DNA of 64,000 nt from Burkholderia lata (GCF_902499335.1 NZ_CABVQK010000002.1:434001-498000); one strand, 5' to 3'; positions 42,238 to 51,180 are shown, counted from the stretch's first letter. The notes: a model not told the origin generated them from the sequence alone. Made by a program: numbers and translations.

Positions 42238-42795
42238 TTAGGTATTGTCCAGTTCGTCATAGACGGGCTGCAGCCGGGCACGCAGATGCAGGACCGCATA
42301 GCGTTTGCGAGCGAGCAGCGTATTGAGCGCGACACCGCTTTGCTCGGCCATCTCCTTGAAGGAACAGCCCTCCAGTTCGTGCGCGATGAATACCTCGCGC
42401 TGATTCGCGGGCAACTCGTCGAGCGCATCCTGCAAGGCCTTGAGCAACAGCGTGCGCGCGTAGCTCGCTTCGGGGCCGGCATCGTGCGCGGGTAGCGCGA
42501 GGTCCAGGCGATACTCGCTGTCCGCGTCATCCTCGGCGTCGAACAGATCCGCCAGCGGCTGCTCCTTCTTCTTGCGAAAGCGGTCGACGATACGGTTGCG
42601 CGCGGCACGGAACAGCCACGCGCTCGCCTGTTCGATCGGCGCCGGCAGCCGGTACGCCTGGACGAATTCGTGAAACACGTCCTGCAGGACGTCCTCGGCA
42701 TCGTCCGGGTCGCGTATCCGACGCCGGATAAAGTTCACGAGCCTCGTTCGTTCACGCATCACTATCGCGGTGATGTCGCGGTCTGGGTCGGTCAT
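42238..42795 (-). CDS. ECF-family RNA polymerase sigma factor
   Basis: Alternative sigma factor of 185 residues. Region 2 (LVNFIRRRIRDPDDAEDVLQ then FHEFVQAYRLP; ASAWLFRAARNRIVDRFRKK) and region 4 (ALDELPANQREVFIAHELEG; FKEMAEQSGVALNTLLARKR) are clear and no region 3 is present. It heads an operon with a two-helix membrane protein and a ferredoxin. An inverted repeat containing GAAAC lies upstream at 42824-42842. Signal unknown; a redox or metal stress is possible given the partners. Confidence 0.9.
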   Translation of the reverse strand: MTDPDRDITAIVMRERTRLVNFIRRRIRDPDDAEDVLQDVFHEFVQAYRLPAPIEQASAWLFRAARNRIVDRFRKKKEQPLADLFDAEDDADSEYRLDLALPAHDAGPEASYARTLLLKALQDALDELPANQREVFIAHELEGCSFKEMAEQSGVALNTLLARKRYAVLHLRARLQPVYDELDNT

Positions 42796-43265
42796 CGTGC
42801 GTGAAGTGAGTGCGATTCCATGTGCCTGAAGACGTTTCAGGCGCGCGAATATTGTGTCGAGTGTGAAAATTTACTGCCGAAGGCGTCGGCTTTGCGGTGG
42901 AGATCGTTCATGCCGCCAAGTCGGCGGAACGCCGGTTTGTCCTGCCGGAAGCGCGTCGCCGACGCGACCGGGAAGGTGTAAAGACGGTGAAAGGAACGAG
43001 CCGCGACGACAGCACGGAAAATGAGTTTCGTGGCAGCGAAACGTGACGGCTTCAGGCGCGTGACCCGGCATCGGCGCTCCCTGGACGAGAGGGAGAAGCG
43101 TGTGGCGTGATCGCGGTCGCCGGCTGCAGTCGAGTCGTACGCATCGAAGGTCGCTCGTGATCCTGAGCGCCCCGGTCACATGAGCACGCGCGCCGTCGCG
43201 GCTAGCCCGAACCGGGCATCAAAAGTCGTGCGCGTGTCGAACCTGTTTCCGCATCGATCATGGCG
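42796..43265. other. Intergenic region upstream of the ECF sigma gene
   Basis: These 470 bases contain no convincing gene; a 102-codon minus-strand frame was rejected. The 80 bases next to the sigma gene hold an inverted repeat and an AT-rich patch (42851-42871), the likely promoter. The rest shows no repeats or hairpins of note. Confidence 0.4.
42824..42842. promoter_or_regulatory. Inverted repeat GCCTGAA-N5-TTCAGGC upstream of the sigma gene
   Basis: Perfect seven-base arms with a five-base spacer, 29 bases before the sigma start. On the sigma strand it contains CTGAAACGT, which includes the GAAAC often seen in ECF -35 elements, so it could be part of an autoregulated promoter or a terminator of the upstream hydrolase gene. 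Confidence 0.35.
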
Positions 43266-44138
43266 TCATCGAACGGGGAATCCATGCCGTTCGAGAAACT
43301 CGGATACCAGGGGCTCCCACACGTCGATACCGTGTGCGAACAGCATGTGCCCGTTTGTCTCGAACGGCGGAAGCAGCCGATAGTCGGCGCTGCCACCCGC
43401 GCGAACGAACGCATCGTGCCAGGCGCTGCTATAGGCCGGAGCGAAGTACTGATCGTTTTCGGTATAGATCCAGAGCATCGGGACGCGAGCCGTCTTTCCG
43501 AAGCGCGAATACATGGCCTCCAGGCGTTCGCCCTGGCATGGCACGCCCGGATGCTCGACCGGATCGCCGCCGGAACCGCCGGCGAAGTTGATGGCCCCGA
43601 TCACGCCGTCCGGATTTTCGGCCGCCATGGCCGTCGTGACGAACCCGCCGACCGATTGGCCAACCATGACGATTCGATGCGGATCGACATGGGGCTGCCG
43701 CCGCGCGTAGTCCAGTACGGCAAGCTCTTCGGTGCGCGCCGCATCGATCATCGGTGCATAGTCCTTCTGACGACATTTGCCGCTGTATTCCGGATCGAAT
43801 TGCGTGCCGAACTGACCGTAGCCGATGCGCGTCGGCTCGAATACGGCGAAGCCCCGTTTCACGAAAAAGGCGGCTTGCCGGGTGAAGCGAAAACGCGGCG
43901 GCGTGCCGCGATCCGCGCCGCGACCATGATTGAGAATCAGGATCGGGAATGGTCCATCGCCGTCCGGAAGAAATTGCGTGATCACAACCTTGCCCGTTTG
44001 TTCCGCCCCGTAAAAATCCTTGACCGCCACGTCGATTGTCGAAGCCGATTCGTGCAGGTCCGATCTGAGCTGCTCGGCGCGCACGCCGGAGATCGAGAGC
44101 GCAACGCAAATCCACAACAGGCGTTTGGCAATTGTCAT
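43266..44138 (-). CDS. Exported alpha/beta hydrolase (dienelactone hydrolase-like)
   Basis: Protein of 290 residues with a Sec signal (MTIAKRLLWICVALSISGVRA). The hydrolase fold shows ILILNHGRGADRG (oxyanion region), the nucleophile elbow MVGQSVGGFVT, the acidic WIYTENDQYFAP and a late His in NGHMLFAHG, completing a Ser-Asp-His triad. Periplasmic esterase or thioesterase activity is likely; the substrate is unknown. It is a single gene. Confidence 0.85.
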   Translation of the reverse strand: MTIAKRLLWICVALSISGVRAEQLRSDLHESASTIDVAVKDFYGAEQTGKVVITQFLPDGDGPFPILILNHGRGADRGTPPRFRFTRQAAFFVKRGFAVFEPTRIGYGQFGTQFDPEYSGKCRQKDYAPMIDAARTEELAVLDYARRQPHVDPHRIVMVGQSVGGFVTTAMAAENPDGVIGAINFAGGSGGDPVEHPGVPCQGERLEAMYSRFGKTARVPMLWIYTENDQYFAPAYSSAWHDAFVRAGGSADYRLLPPFETNGHMLFAHGIDVWEPLVSEFLERHGFPVR

Positions 44139-44331
44139 CGTGGCCTACGTATCAGGAGCGGATGGATTCAGCGTGGCGATGGCCGACGCGTGAAACGCGG
44201 CAGCCGAAGTCACGTTTCTCGGGCACATGAACATGCAACCCGGCGCCGTGACGTCCATCAGGCCGAGCGTCCGGAATGTCGATGATTCTGATGTCAGGGT
44301 CGAATGTCCGCAACCGGCGATAGTCGGCGGA

Positions 44332-45030
44332 TCAAACGGACGGCGCCCCGCCCCCGTCCGTATCCGGGTCCGCCGGGATCGCCTTGTGTCTTAGCGCGTC
44401 AGTCAGTGCCTGGCCGGCGTCGGCGATGTGCGCGGCCAGGCGCTCGCAGGCTTCGTCGACCCGACCGGCGCATGCCGCATCGAATATCTCGACGTGCTCG
44501 TTATCGGAGCGCGCGCGCCAGTCGAGCCATTTCCACGCGGCAAACAGATGGCGCGCGCTGGCCTGATGCAGATCCGCGATCACGGAGACGACCCGCGGCA
44601 TGCCGCACGGCGTGGTGATCGCCTGATGAAAGCCTCGATTGACGCGTTCGAGCGCGGCGATATCGCCCGATGGTGCGCTGGCCTCGAGAAAGGACGCGGC
44701 GAGTGCCAGGTCATCTTCGGTGTAGCGCGGAATCGCGTACCGGAGCGCGAGCGGTTCGAGCGCAGCCCGCATTCGGGCGACCTCGACGACCGCCTCGACA
44801 TCGAGCGGCGCCACGCGAACCCCACGCCGAGGCTCCGCGACGACCAGGCCTTGTGCCTCGAGCCGACGGAACGCTTCGCGGACCGGCACGTGGCTCGTAC
44901 TGAACGCGTCGGCCCACTCGTCCTGCTTGAGCCGCTCGTCCGGCGCCAGCTCGCCCGACACGATCCGGGCGGCAATCGACTGCGCGATATGTGCCGCGAC
45001 CGAGCGATCGTCCTTGACATCGCCACTCAT
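44332..45030 (-). CDS. GntR-family transcriptional regulator (FadR/FCD group)
   Basis: Regulator of 232 residues: N-terminal winged helix (IAARIVSGELAPDERLKQDE; HVPVREAFRRLEAQGLV) and a C-terminal all-helical FCD domain with metal-site residues in RVNRGFHQAI and DNEHVEIFDA. It is divergent from an aminotransferase gene; the 20-base palindrome between them is the obvious operator. The ATG at MSGDVKDD is chosen because GGTGG precedes it; an ATG four codons upstream lacks a ribosome binding site. Confidence 0.9.
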   Translation of the reverse strand: MSGDVKDDRSVAAHIAQSIAARIVSGELAPDERLKQDEWADAFSTSHVPVREAFRRLEAQGLVVAEPRRGVRVAPLDVEAVVEVARMRAALEPLALRYAIPRYTEDDLALAASFLEASAPSGDIAALERVNRGFHQAITTPCGMPRVVSVIADLHQASARHLFAAWKWLDWRARSDNEHVEIFDAACAGRVDEACERLAAHIADAGQALTDALRHKAIPADPDTDGGGAPSV

Positions 45031-45046
45031 CTCAACCACCATAAAA

Positions 45047-45066
45047 ATAGATTATCTATAATCTAT
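45047..45066. promoter_or_regulatory. Perfect 20-bp palindrome between GntR and aminotransferase genes
   Basis: ATAGATTATCTATAATCTAT has two perfect nine-base arms around CT. It lies 16 bases before the GntR start and 22 before the aminotransferase start, in a strikingly AT-rich patch. A GntR-family dimer bound here would control both genes. Confidence 0.65.
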
Positions 45067-45088
45067 AGTAGCAGATCAGGAGACAACC

Positions 45089-46252
45089 ATGCGCCACCGC
45101 CGCCCCGCCCGACTGCAGGACATCGCCGGCATCGGCGTCGATCGCATGGGGTCGATCGCGGACGGCTCCGGCCGCGACGTGCTCCGGCTGGAGAATCTCG
45201 ATACGGATATCCCGCCGCACGCCGACGCGCTCGCGCGGACTCGCGCGGCGGTGAGCGAGGATGCCGCGAATTCGTATCTGCCATTCGTCGGCCAGGACCG
45301 GCTGCGCGCCACCGTTGCGGCACACGTCACCGTGCAGACGGGGGTGAACTACCGGGCCGACAATGTCATCGTCTCGGCGGGCGGCCTGTCCGGCATCCTG
45401 AACGTCCTGCTGGCCGTGCTGGAAGTCGGCGACGAGGTCATCCTGACCGACCCGACCTATGCGGGGCTGCTCAACCGCGTGCGACTGGCCGGCGGCTCGC
45501 CCGTGCAGACCCCGTTCAGCTTTCACCCGGGCGCGGCATGGAAACTCGATCGCGCGGCGATGTCCGCCGCGTGTGGCCCGAAGACGCGGGCCATGCTGTT
45601 GATGTCCCCGTCGATGCCTTCCGGCGCGGTGCTTGACGAGGATGACTGGGCCTTCGTCGCCGGGCTGTGCGTGCAGCACGACCTGCTGCTGATCGTCGAC
45701 GGCGCGATGGAGCGGTTGTTGTTCGACGGGCGCAAGGTCGTTCATCCGGCCCGGCTGCCCGGCATGGCCGAGCGCACGATCACGGTGGGCTCGGCGTCGA
45801 AGGAGTTGCGGATGATCGGCTGGCGAGTGGGCTGGATCGTGGCGCCGGACGCGTTCATCCCCGATCTGGTTGCGGTGTCGCTCGCGAATGTGGTCGTACC
45901 GGTCGGCATCGCGCAGGAGGCCGCCGCCATCGCGCTCGAGCGTTCGGCGGCCGACCTGCCCGATTACGTCGCGGAACTGCAGCGACGTCGCGACGCCATC
46001 GCCGCCGAGCTTCACGGTCTGCCGTTCGGCATGCCTGCGGGCGGCTGGTCGATGCTACTGCGCGTGTCGGATTTCGGTCTCACGGGTGAACAGGTGTCGG
46101 AGCGGCTGCTCGAACGGGACGTATGCGCGACGGCGATGACGGGCTGGGGCCGGCAACACGGAAGCGCCTTTATCCGGTTCGTCTTCGCGAACGAGCCGGT
46201 GAACCGGTACGCGGGATTCGGCAGGAAAGTCATCGAGGCGCTCGGAATGTGA
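45089..46252 (+). CDS. Class I/II PLP-dependent aminotransferase
   Basis: Fold-type I aminotransferase of 387 residues. Visible motifs are YLPFVGQDRLRATVAAHV at the N-terminus, the cofactor loop VSAGGLSGILNVLLAV, the acidic LIVDGAMERLL, the Schiff-base lysine in TVGSASKELRMIGWRVGW and the substrate-carboxylate Arg in the late SAFIRFVFA. The divergent GntR regulator and the palindrome suggest induction by an amino-acid-derived ligand. The exact amino donor is unknown. Confidence 0.88.
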   Translation: MRHRRPARLQDIAGIGVDRMGSIADGSGRDVLRLENLDTDIPPHADALARTRAAVSEDAANSYLPFVGQDRLRATVAAHVTVQTGVNYRADNVIVSAGGLSGILNVLLAVLEVGDEVILTDPTYAGLLNRVRLAGGSPVQTPFSFHPGAAWKLDRAAMSAACGPKTRAMLLMSPSMPSGAVLDEDDWAFVAGLCVQHDLLLIVDGAMERLLFDGRKVVHPARLPGMAERTITVGSASKELRMIGWRVGWIVAPDAFIPDLVAVSLANVVVPVGIAQEAAAIALERSAADLPDYVAELQRRRDAIAAELHGLPFGMPAGGWSMLLRVSDFGLTGEQVSERLLERDVCATAMTGWGRQHGSAFIRFVFANEPVNRYAGFGRKVIEALGM

Positions 46253-46378
46253 GGATTCCTGCTGGAATTCCCCGGCCCGGGATTGGGTGCCCCGAGGCGC
46301 GTGTCCAACAGCATTAAGATCGAACCCGCGGATCGGTAGCCGGCGCGCCGGGCCGGTCTTGCCGCCGGCCGATCGCAT

Positions 46379-47272
46379 TCACCGCGCCGACATGAAATCG
46401 AACAGCTTCGCGATATCGGTGGTCAGCACGGTACCGGCCTTCACGCCGACCCACAGCGTGCGCGTCGCCCACGCATCGTCCAGCTTCACGACTCCGAGCC
46501 GCGCCGCGCGCTCGCCGGTCACCGCATCGCGCGGCAGGATGCCGATGCCGAGCCCCGCCTCGATCATCCGGCTCACACCGTCGAAATTCGATACCTGGAT
46601 CCGCAGCTTCAGCGAGCGCTCGACCGCGAACGCGGCGTCGGTCATGCGCGCGAGCAGCGAACTGCCGTCGCTGAGCCCGACGTAGTCCTCGTCGAGCGTA
46701 TCCGCGAAGCGGATGCTGTCGCGCGCGGCGAACCGGTGCGTGCGCGGCACGAGCAGCACGAGCTCGTCGCGCCGGTACAGCCGCCGTTCGATGCCGGGCG
46801 CCGGCACGTTGTCGGCGAACACGCCGAGATCGGCCTTGCCGGATGCGAGCGCGTCGACGATCTCGTGGCTCAAACGCTCCTCGAGGCTCACCTTGATGCC
46901 CGGATTGTCGGTGAGGAACGCGGCGAGATCGGCGGGCAGGAACTGGACGATCGCGGACGTGTTGGTCCACACGTGGATGTGGCCGCGCACGCCGGCGACG
47001 TAGTCGCTCATCTCGTGCGCCATCCGGTTGACCTGCTCGATCACCTTCGCCGCATGGTCGAGCAGTGCGCGGCCCGCGGGCGTCAGCTCGACGCCGCGCG
47101 CATGGCGGACGAACAGCGCACTGCCCGTCACGCTTTCGAGCTCGGCGATGCGCTTGCTGACCGCGGACAGCGTGAGCTGGCCATGTTCGGCCGCCTTCGT
47201 CAGGCTGCCGTGCTCGGCGACGAGCGCGAACACGCGCAGCGACTGCAGATCGAAATGAAGCGGGTTCACCAT
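46379..47272 (-). CDS. LysR-family transcriptional regulator
   Basis: LysR-type regulator of 297 residues with a standard winged helix (LQSLRVFALVAEHGSLTKAA; LSAVSKRIAELESVTGSALF) and an effector domain starting IHVWTNTSAIVQFLPADL. It is the last gene on the minus strand after a catabolic operon (CoA transferase, lyase, VOC, hydrolase) and probably regulates it. The start at MVNPLHFDLQ matches the usual LysR beginning. Confidence 0.9.
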   Translation of the reverse strand: MVNPLHFDLQSLRVFALVAEHGSLTKAAEHGQLTLSAVSKRIAELESVTGSALFVRHARGVELTPAGRALLDHAAKVIEQVNRMAHEMSDYVAGVRGHIHVWTNTSAIVQFLPADLAAFLTDNPGIKVSLEERLSHEIVDALASGKADLGVFADNVPAPGIERRLYRRDELVLLVPRTHRFAARDSIRFADTLDEDYVGLSDGSSLLARMTDAAFAVERSLKLRIQVSNFDGVSRMIEAGLGIGILPRDAVTGERAARLGVVKLDDAWATRTLWVGVKAGTVLTTDIAKLFDFMSAR

Positions 47273-47332
47273 GTCGTGGGTCCTGGGAGGGCCGTGCCGG
47301 TGCATGCCGTCAGCGCGGCGGCCTGACGCCGA

Positions 47333-48196
47333 TCATACGCCCGGCCGACCCCGCGCGATACGGCGCGCCTGGCGCGGCGCGATCGACTCCAATGCGGCAA
47401 GCATCGCACCGTCCGGCTTCGCGAGATCGTCGAGTACGTCGAAGTGCTGCATGCCGGGGAGCCCGACATGAACGATCCGCTCACCCGTCGCGTCGCATGC
47501 CGTCGCGTAGTCATGCGCCTGCCGGACGAGTTCGGGCAACTCCGCATCGCCGACCGCAACGACCGTGGGCGCGCCGGGCCCGATATGGCGCAACGGGCTG
47601 TACGCCTCGACCTCTTGCGCGGTGAGCTGCAGCTTGTCGTTCAGGCAACACAGCGAGATCGGTTCGAGATCGACGAGCGGGCTGATCGCGAGCGCCGAGA
47701 CGACGGCCGGATGCGCGCGGTGCACGGCCGTCAGGTGGCCGCCGGCCGAATGGCCGCTCAGGTGGATCGGCCGCTTCGCGGTGCCGAGGCCGTCGGGATC
47801 GTTCGCCAGGTAGTCGAGCAGCGCACCGATCTCGCCGACGATGCCGGTCATCGTCGCGACCGGCGCGAGCGTGTATTCGGCGAGTATCACGTCGAAACCA
47901 CGCGCGAGTGGCCCGCTTGCCGCATACGCGAAATCCTCTTTCGCGCAGTGCTGCCAGTAGCCGCCGTGAATGAAGACGAACAGCGGCGCATCGGGCTGAC
48001 CGCACGACAGCCAGTCGAAACGCTGCGCGGGTTGCGCGCCGTAACGCAGGTCGCGCCGGACGGAAGCAGCCTCATAAAGCGTCGCGCTGCGCGCCTGCAT
48101 CGACGCCAGCAACGCGGGGAAATCGGGCACGACCTTCGTGTTCAGATAGGCGGCGTCGAGCGCCGCGCGGTCCATGCCGCGATAGAGGATCGTCAT
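47333..48196 (-). CDS. Alpha/beta hydrolase, kynurenine formamidase-like
   Basis: Hydrolase of 287 residues with the HGGYW oxyanion motif (FVFIHGGYWQH), nucleophile elbow LSGHSAGGHLT, an acidic residue in VVAVGDAELPE and His in GMQHFDVLDD, matching the arylformamidase/BD-FAE group of the carboxylesterase fold. The long insertion LCCLNDKLQLT is common in this group. It is in the catabolic minus-strand cluster; the substrate is probably an ester or amide released in the same pathway. Confidence 0.85.
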   Translation of the reverse strand: MTILYRGMDRAALDAAYLNTKVVPDFPALLASMQARSATLYEAASVRRDLRYGAQPAQRFDWLSCGQPDAPLFVFIHGGYWQHCAKEDFAYAASGPLARGFDVILAEYTLAPVATMTGIVGEIGALLDYLANDPDGLGTAKRPIHLSGHSAGGHLTAVHRAHPAVVSALAISPLVDLEPISLCCLNDKLQLTAQEVEAYSPLRHIGPGAPTVVAVGDAELPELVRQAHDYATACDATGERIVHVGLPGMQHFDVLDDLAKPDGAMLAALESIAPRQARRIARGRPGV

Positions 48197-48438
48197 CGGG
48201 AATCGCCAGGGTCGGGTTGCGGAAGCGCGGACGCAAGCGTCGCGCCCGGTGCGAAGGCGGCCTCTCGGTCGCCGATGCACGCATTATCCGCAGCGCGGTA
48301 CGGATCGGCTATCCGGAATCGGCGAGCGCGGAAACCGGTTGTCCGTTTTCGGCGGGAGATCGGCGCGGCGTGCGGCCGCACCGGTGTGCTCCGGGCCGCA
48401 TGCGCGATGGCACGAGACGGCCGGTGGTGCGCCGACGG

Positions 48439-48822
48439 TCAGATCAGCTCGGAGATCTCGATCAGGTTCAGGTCGGGATCGCGCACGTAGACCGACCGGA
48501 TCTTCTGCGTCGCGCCCGTGCGTTCGACAGGCCCTTCTACGATCGGCCATTCGACGCGCTTCAGGTGCGCGATCACGTCGTCGAGCGGCACCGATGCGAT
48601 GAAGCACAGGTCGAGCGCGCCGGGCACCGGCACATGCGCTTTCGGCTCGAACTCCGCACCGCGCACGTGCAGGTTGATCTTCTGGTTGCCGAAGCGGAAC
48701 GCGATCCGGCCGGCGCCGAAGGTTTCGAGCTGCATCTGCAGCACCTCGGTGTAGAAGTGCTTCGTCCTGTCGGGATCGACGCAGGTCAGCACGAGATGGT
48801 CGAGGTGATCGATCAGTGCCAT
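48439..48822 (-). CDS. VOC-family (glyoxalase/bleomycin resistance) protein
   Basis: Protein of 127 residues with two beta-alpha-beta-beta-beta units (IDHLDHLVLTCVDPDRTKHF ... and VRDPDLNLIEISELI). Metal ligands expected in the family are seen as His8 in LDHLV and Glu in NLIEI. Members carry out isomerisation, ring-cleavage or glutathione chemistry. It lies 22 bases after the HMG-CoA-lyase-like gene stop, so it belongs to that operon. Confidence 0.85.
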   Translation of the reverse strand: MALIDHLDHLVLTCVDPDRTKHFYTEVLQMQLETFGAGRIAFRFGNQKINLHVRGAEFEPKAHVPVPGALDLCFIASVPLDDVIAHLKRVEWPIVEGPVERTGATQKIRSVYVRDPDLNLIEISELI

Positions 48823-48844
48823 GAGGTTCTCTCCGGTTTGTCGT

Positions 48845-49807
48845 TCATGAGAAAGCGCGCTGCGCGGGCATGTCGCCGGCGTCCGCGCGCGGCGGCGGAT
48901 GAAGGTCCGAGCGGCGCCCGGCCTTCAGGATCTGGCTCGGCACGTCATGACCGATCAGCGCGGGTAGCCGGGCCGACGCGGCCAGCACGGCCGCGAGATC
49001 GATGCCCGTATCGTAGCCGTCGAGTTCGAGCATGTGCACGAGTTCTTCGGTGCACGCGTTGCCGGTCGCGCCCGGCGCGTACGGGCAGCCGCCGAGGCCG
49101 CCGAGCGATGCGTCGAAGCGGTCGATCCCGGCATCGAGTGCCGCGAGCGTGTTGGCGAGCGCCATCCCGCGTGTGTTGTGGAAGTGCAGCGTGAGCTGCA
49201 GCGCACCGAAGCGCTCGCGTGCGCGTGCCGACAGTTCGCGCACCTGCGACGGAAACGCCATGCCCGTCGTATCGCACAGCGTGAAGCCATGCACGCCGAT
49301 ATCCGCGAAGCGCTGCATCCACGCGAATACGCCCTCGGCCGGCACGTCGCCCTCCATCGGGCAGCCCATCGCGGTCGATAGCGACACGTTGATCGCAACC
49401 CCGGTGCCGCGTACCGCGTCGATCACGTCGCGCAACTGCGCGAACGACTGCTCGCGCGTCATCCGCAGGTTCGCGCGATTGTGGCTTTCGCTCATCGACA
49501 TCACGAGGTTCACTTCGTCGACGCCGCACGACAGCGCGCGCTCGGCACCGCGCACGTTCGGCACGAGCACCGTATAGACGACACCCGGCGCACGCGCGAT
49601 GCCGTGCATCACGGCCTCCGCGTCGCGTAGTGCGGGGATCGCCTTCGGCGACGTGAACGACGTGACCTCGATCTTCGCGTAGCCGCACGCGCTCAGCGCA
49701 TTGACGAGCGCGATCTTGTCGTCGGTGTCGACGAAGGCCGCTTCGTTCTGGAACCCGTCGCGTGTCGCGACTTCGTGGATGTAGAGCCGTTTGCGTTGCC
49801 CGTTCAT
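48845..49807 (-). CDS. Hydroxymethylglutaryl-CoA lyase-like enzyme
   Basis: TIM-barrel lyase of 320 residues of the HMGL-like/DRE-TIM group. The metal and substrate motif HEVATRDGFQNE, HFHNTRGMALAN and the catalytic Cys loop GGLGGCPYAPGATGN are diagnostic of HMG-CoA lyase. The enzyme cleaves 3-hydroxy-3-methylglutaryl-CoA or a related hydroxyacyl-CoA to acetyl-CoA plus a keto acid. The class III CoA transferase gene just upstream would activate its substrate. It is 24 bases from that gene. Confidence 0.9.
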   Translation of the reverse strand: MNGQRKRLYIHEVATRDGFQNEAAFVDTDDKIALVNALSACGYAKIEVTSFTSPKAIPALRDAEAVMHGIARAPGVVYTVLVPNVRGAERALSCGVDEVNLVMSMSESHNRANLRMTREQSFAQLRDVIDAVRGTGVAINVSLSTAMGCPMEGDVPAEGVFAWMQRFADIGVHGFTLCDTTGMAFPSQVRELSARARERFGALQLTLHFHNTRGMALANTLAALDAGIDRFDASLGGLGGCPYAPGATGNACTEELVHMLELDGYDTGIDLAAVLAASARLPALIGHDVPSQILKAGRRSDLHPPPRADAGDMPAQRAFS

Positions 49808-49831
49808 GCTGTCTTCTCCTGTTTCCGCTTC

Positions 49832-51022
49832 TCAGATCACGCCGCGCGTGCGCCATTCGCCGCGCGTCGCCGCATCGATGCCGAGCGATTCGAGTACCGC
49901 GTCGGTATCCGCGCCGAGCGCGGGCGCCGCGTGTTCGATGCGCCCGGGTGTCGCGCCGAGCTTCGGCACGATGCCCGGCACGAGCACGGGCGTGCCGTCG
50001 GGCAGCGCGGCGTCGACGAGCATGTCGCGCGCACGGTAATGCGGATCGGCCGCGATGTCGGCCACGTCGTAAATGCGCCCGGACGGAATGCGCGCTTCGT
50101 TCAGCGCGGCCAGCACCGCGTCGAGATCGTGCTGCGCGCTCCACTCGCCGATCGCCGCATCGATGCGCTCGACCTGCGCGACCCGTCCGTCGTTGTGCGC
50201 GAGCGCGGGATCGCTGCCGAGATCGGGCCGGCCGATCAGCTCCATCAGGCGCCGGAAGATGCTGTCGCCGTTGCCGGCGATCAGTGCGTACTTACCGTCG
50301 CGGCAGCGGTACGCGTTGGTCGGCGCGATGCCGGGCAGGCTGCTGCCGGCCGCTTCACGCACGGCACCGAACGCCGAGTATTCGGGCAGCAGGCTTTCCA
50401 TCATGTTGAACACCGACTCGTACAGCGCGACGTCGACGACCTGCCCTTTGCCGCCCTGCTGCTCGCGATGCCGCAGCGCGAGCAGCACGCCGATCACGCC
50501 GTGCAGTGCCGACAGCGAATCGCCGAGCGAGATGCCGACGCGCACCGGCGTGCGGCCGGGCTCGCCGGTCAGGTGCCGCAGGCCGCCCATCGCCTCGGCG
50601 ATCACGCCGAAGCCGGGACGGTCGCGGTACGGGCCCGTCTGGCCGAAACCCGACACACGCAGCATCACGAGCCCCGGATTGATCGCGGACAGCGCGTCCC
50701 AGCCGAGCCCCCAGCCTTCGAGCGTGCCGGGCCGGAAGTTCTCGATCAGCACGTCGGTTTCGGCGACGAGGCGGCGCACGACGTCCTGCCCTTCGGGCGT
50801 GCGCAGGTCGAGCGTGAGCGAGGTCTTGTTGCGCGACTGCGCGGCCCACCAGACCGACGTGCCGTCGTGCAGCAGCCGCCATTTGCGCAGCGGGTCGCCG
50901 AGGCCGGGCGGCTCGACCTTGAGTACGTCGGCGCCGAATTCGGCGAGCATCCGGCCCGCGAACGGCCCGGCGATCAGTTGGCCGAGTTCCAGCACGCGGA
51001 TACCGTCCAGGGGGCGTGTCAT
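49832..51022 (-). CDS. Class III (CaiB/Frc-type) CoA transferase
   Basis: CoA transferase of 396 residues. Signatures are RVLELGQLIAGPFAGRMLAE, FGADVLKVEPP, the NFRPGTLEGWGLGWDAL segment and the catalytic Asp region QTGPYRDRPGFGVIAEAMGG. It transfers CoA from a donor acyl-CoA to a dicarboxylic or hydroxy acid. It is first in the operon CoA transferase / HMG-CoA-lyase-like / VOC / hydrolase. The start MTRPLDGIR is the conserved beginning of the family. Two CCTTTC/GAAAGG-type repeats lie between it and the divergent dehydrogenase gene. Confidence 0.9.
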   Translation of the reverse strand: MTRPLDGIRVLELGQLIAGPFAGRMLAEFGADVLKVEPPGLGDPLRKWRLLHDGTSVWWAAQSRNKTSLTLDLRTPEGQDVVRRLVAETDVLIENFRPGTLEGWGLGWDALSAINPGLVMLRVSGFGQTGPYRDRPGFGVIAEAMGGLRHLTGEPGRTPVRVGISLGDSLSALHGVIGVLLALRHREQQGGKGQVVDVALYESVFNMMESLLPEYSAFGAVREAAGSSLPGIAPTNAYRCRDGKYALIAGNGDSIFRRLMELIGRPDLGSDPALAHNDGRVAQVERIDAAIGEWSAQHDLDAVLAALNEARIPSGRIYDVADIAADPHYRARDMLVDAALPDGTPVLVPGIVPKLGATPGRIEHAAPALGADTDAVLESLGIDAATRGEWRTRGVI

Positions 51023-51107
51023 GGCTGTCTCCGATGAAATCGTGTTGTCGATGACGGCGATCATGACGGCGTTCGCGCCCGGCGAAAATCGATCGATGCT
51101 CAACCAG

Positions 51108-51126
51108 CCTTTCCGAAACGGAAAGG
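51108..51126. promoter_or_regulatory. Palindrome CCTTTCCGAAACGGAAAGG in a divergent promoter region
   Basis: Perfect eight-base arms around AAA, 86 bases before the CoA transferase start. A related repeat lies at 51164. The pair marks the control region of the acyl-CoA operon and the divergent dehydrogenase. Confidence 0.5.
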
Positions 51127-51163
51127 TGTGCGGCGCCACCGTTCCCTTGTGCGATGCGTCAGC

Positions 51164-51180
51164 CTTTCCATCCGGGAAAG
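51164..51180. promoter_or_regulatory. Related inverted repeat CTTTCC-N5-GGAAAG
   Basis: Second copy of the CTTTCC/GGAAAG motif, about 56 bases (centre to centre) from the palindrome at 51108, which is roughly five helical turns. Cooperative binding of one regulator to both is a reasonable inference. Confidence 0.45.

Noticed and set aside
42871..43179. Minus-strand frame of 102 codons upstream of the ECF sigma gene
   Set aside because: Composition is Arg/Pro/Ser-rich like a chance frame in GC-rich DNA, and no ribosome binding site or family resemblance was seen.
44139..44331. Minus-strand open frame between the GntR gene and the exported hydrolase gene
   Set aside because: Several frames are open but none shows a ribosome binding site or family match; treated as upstream region.
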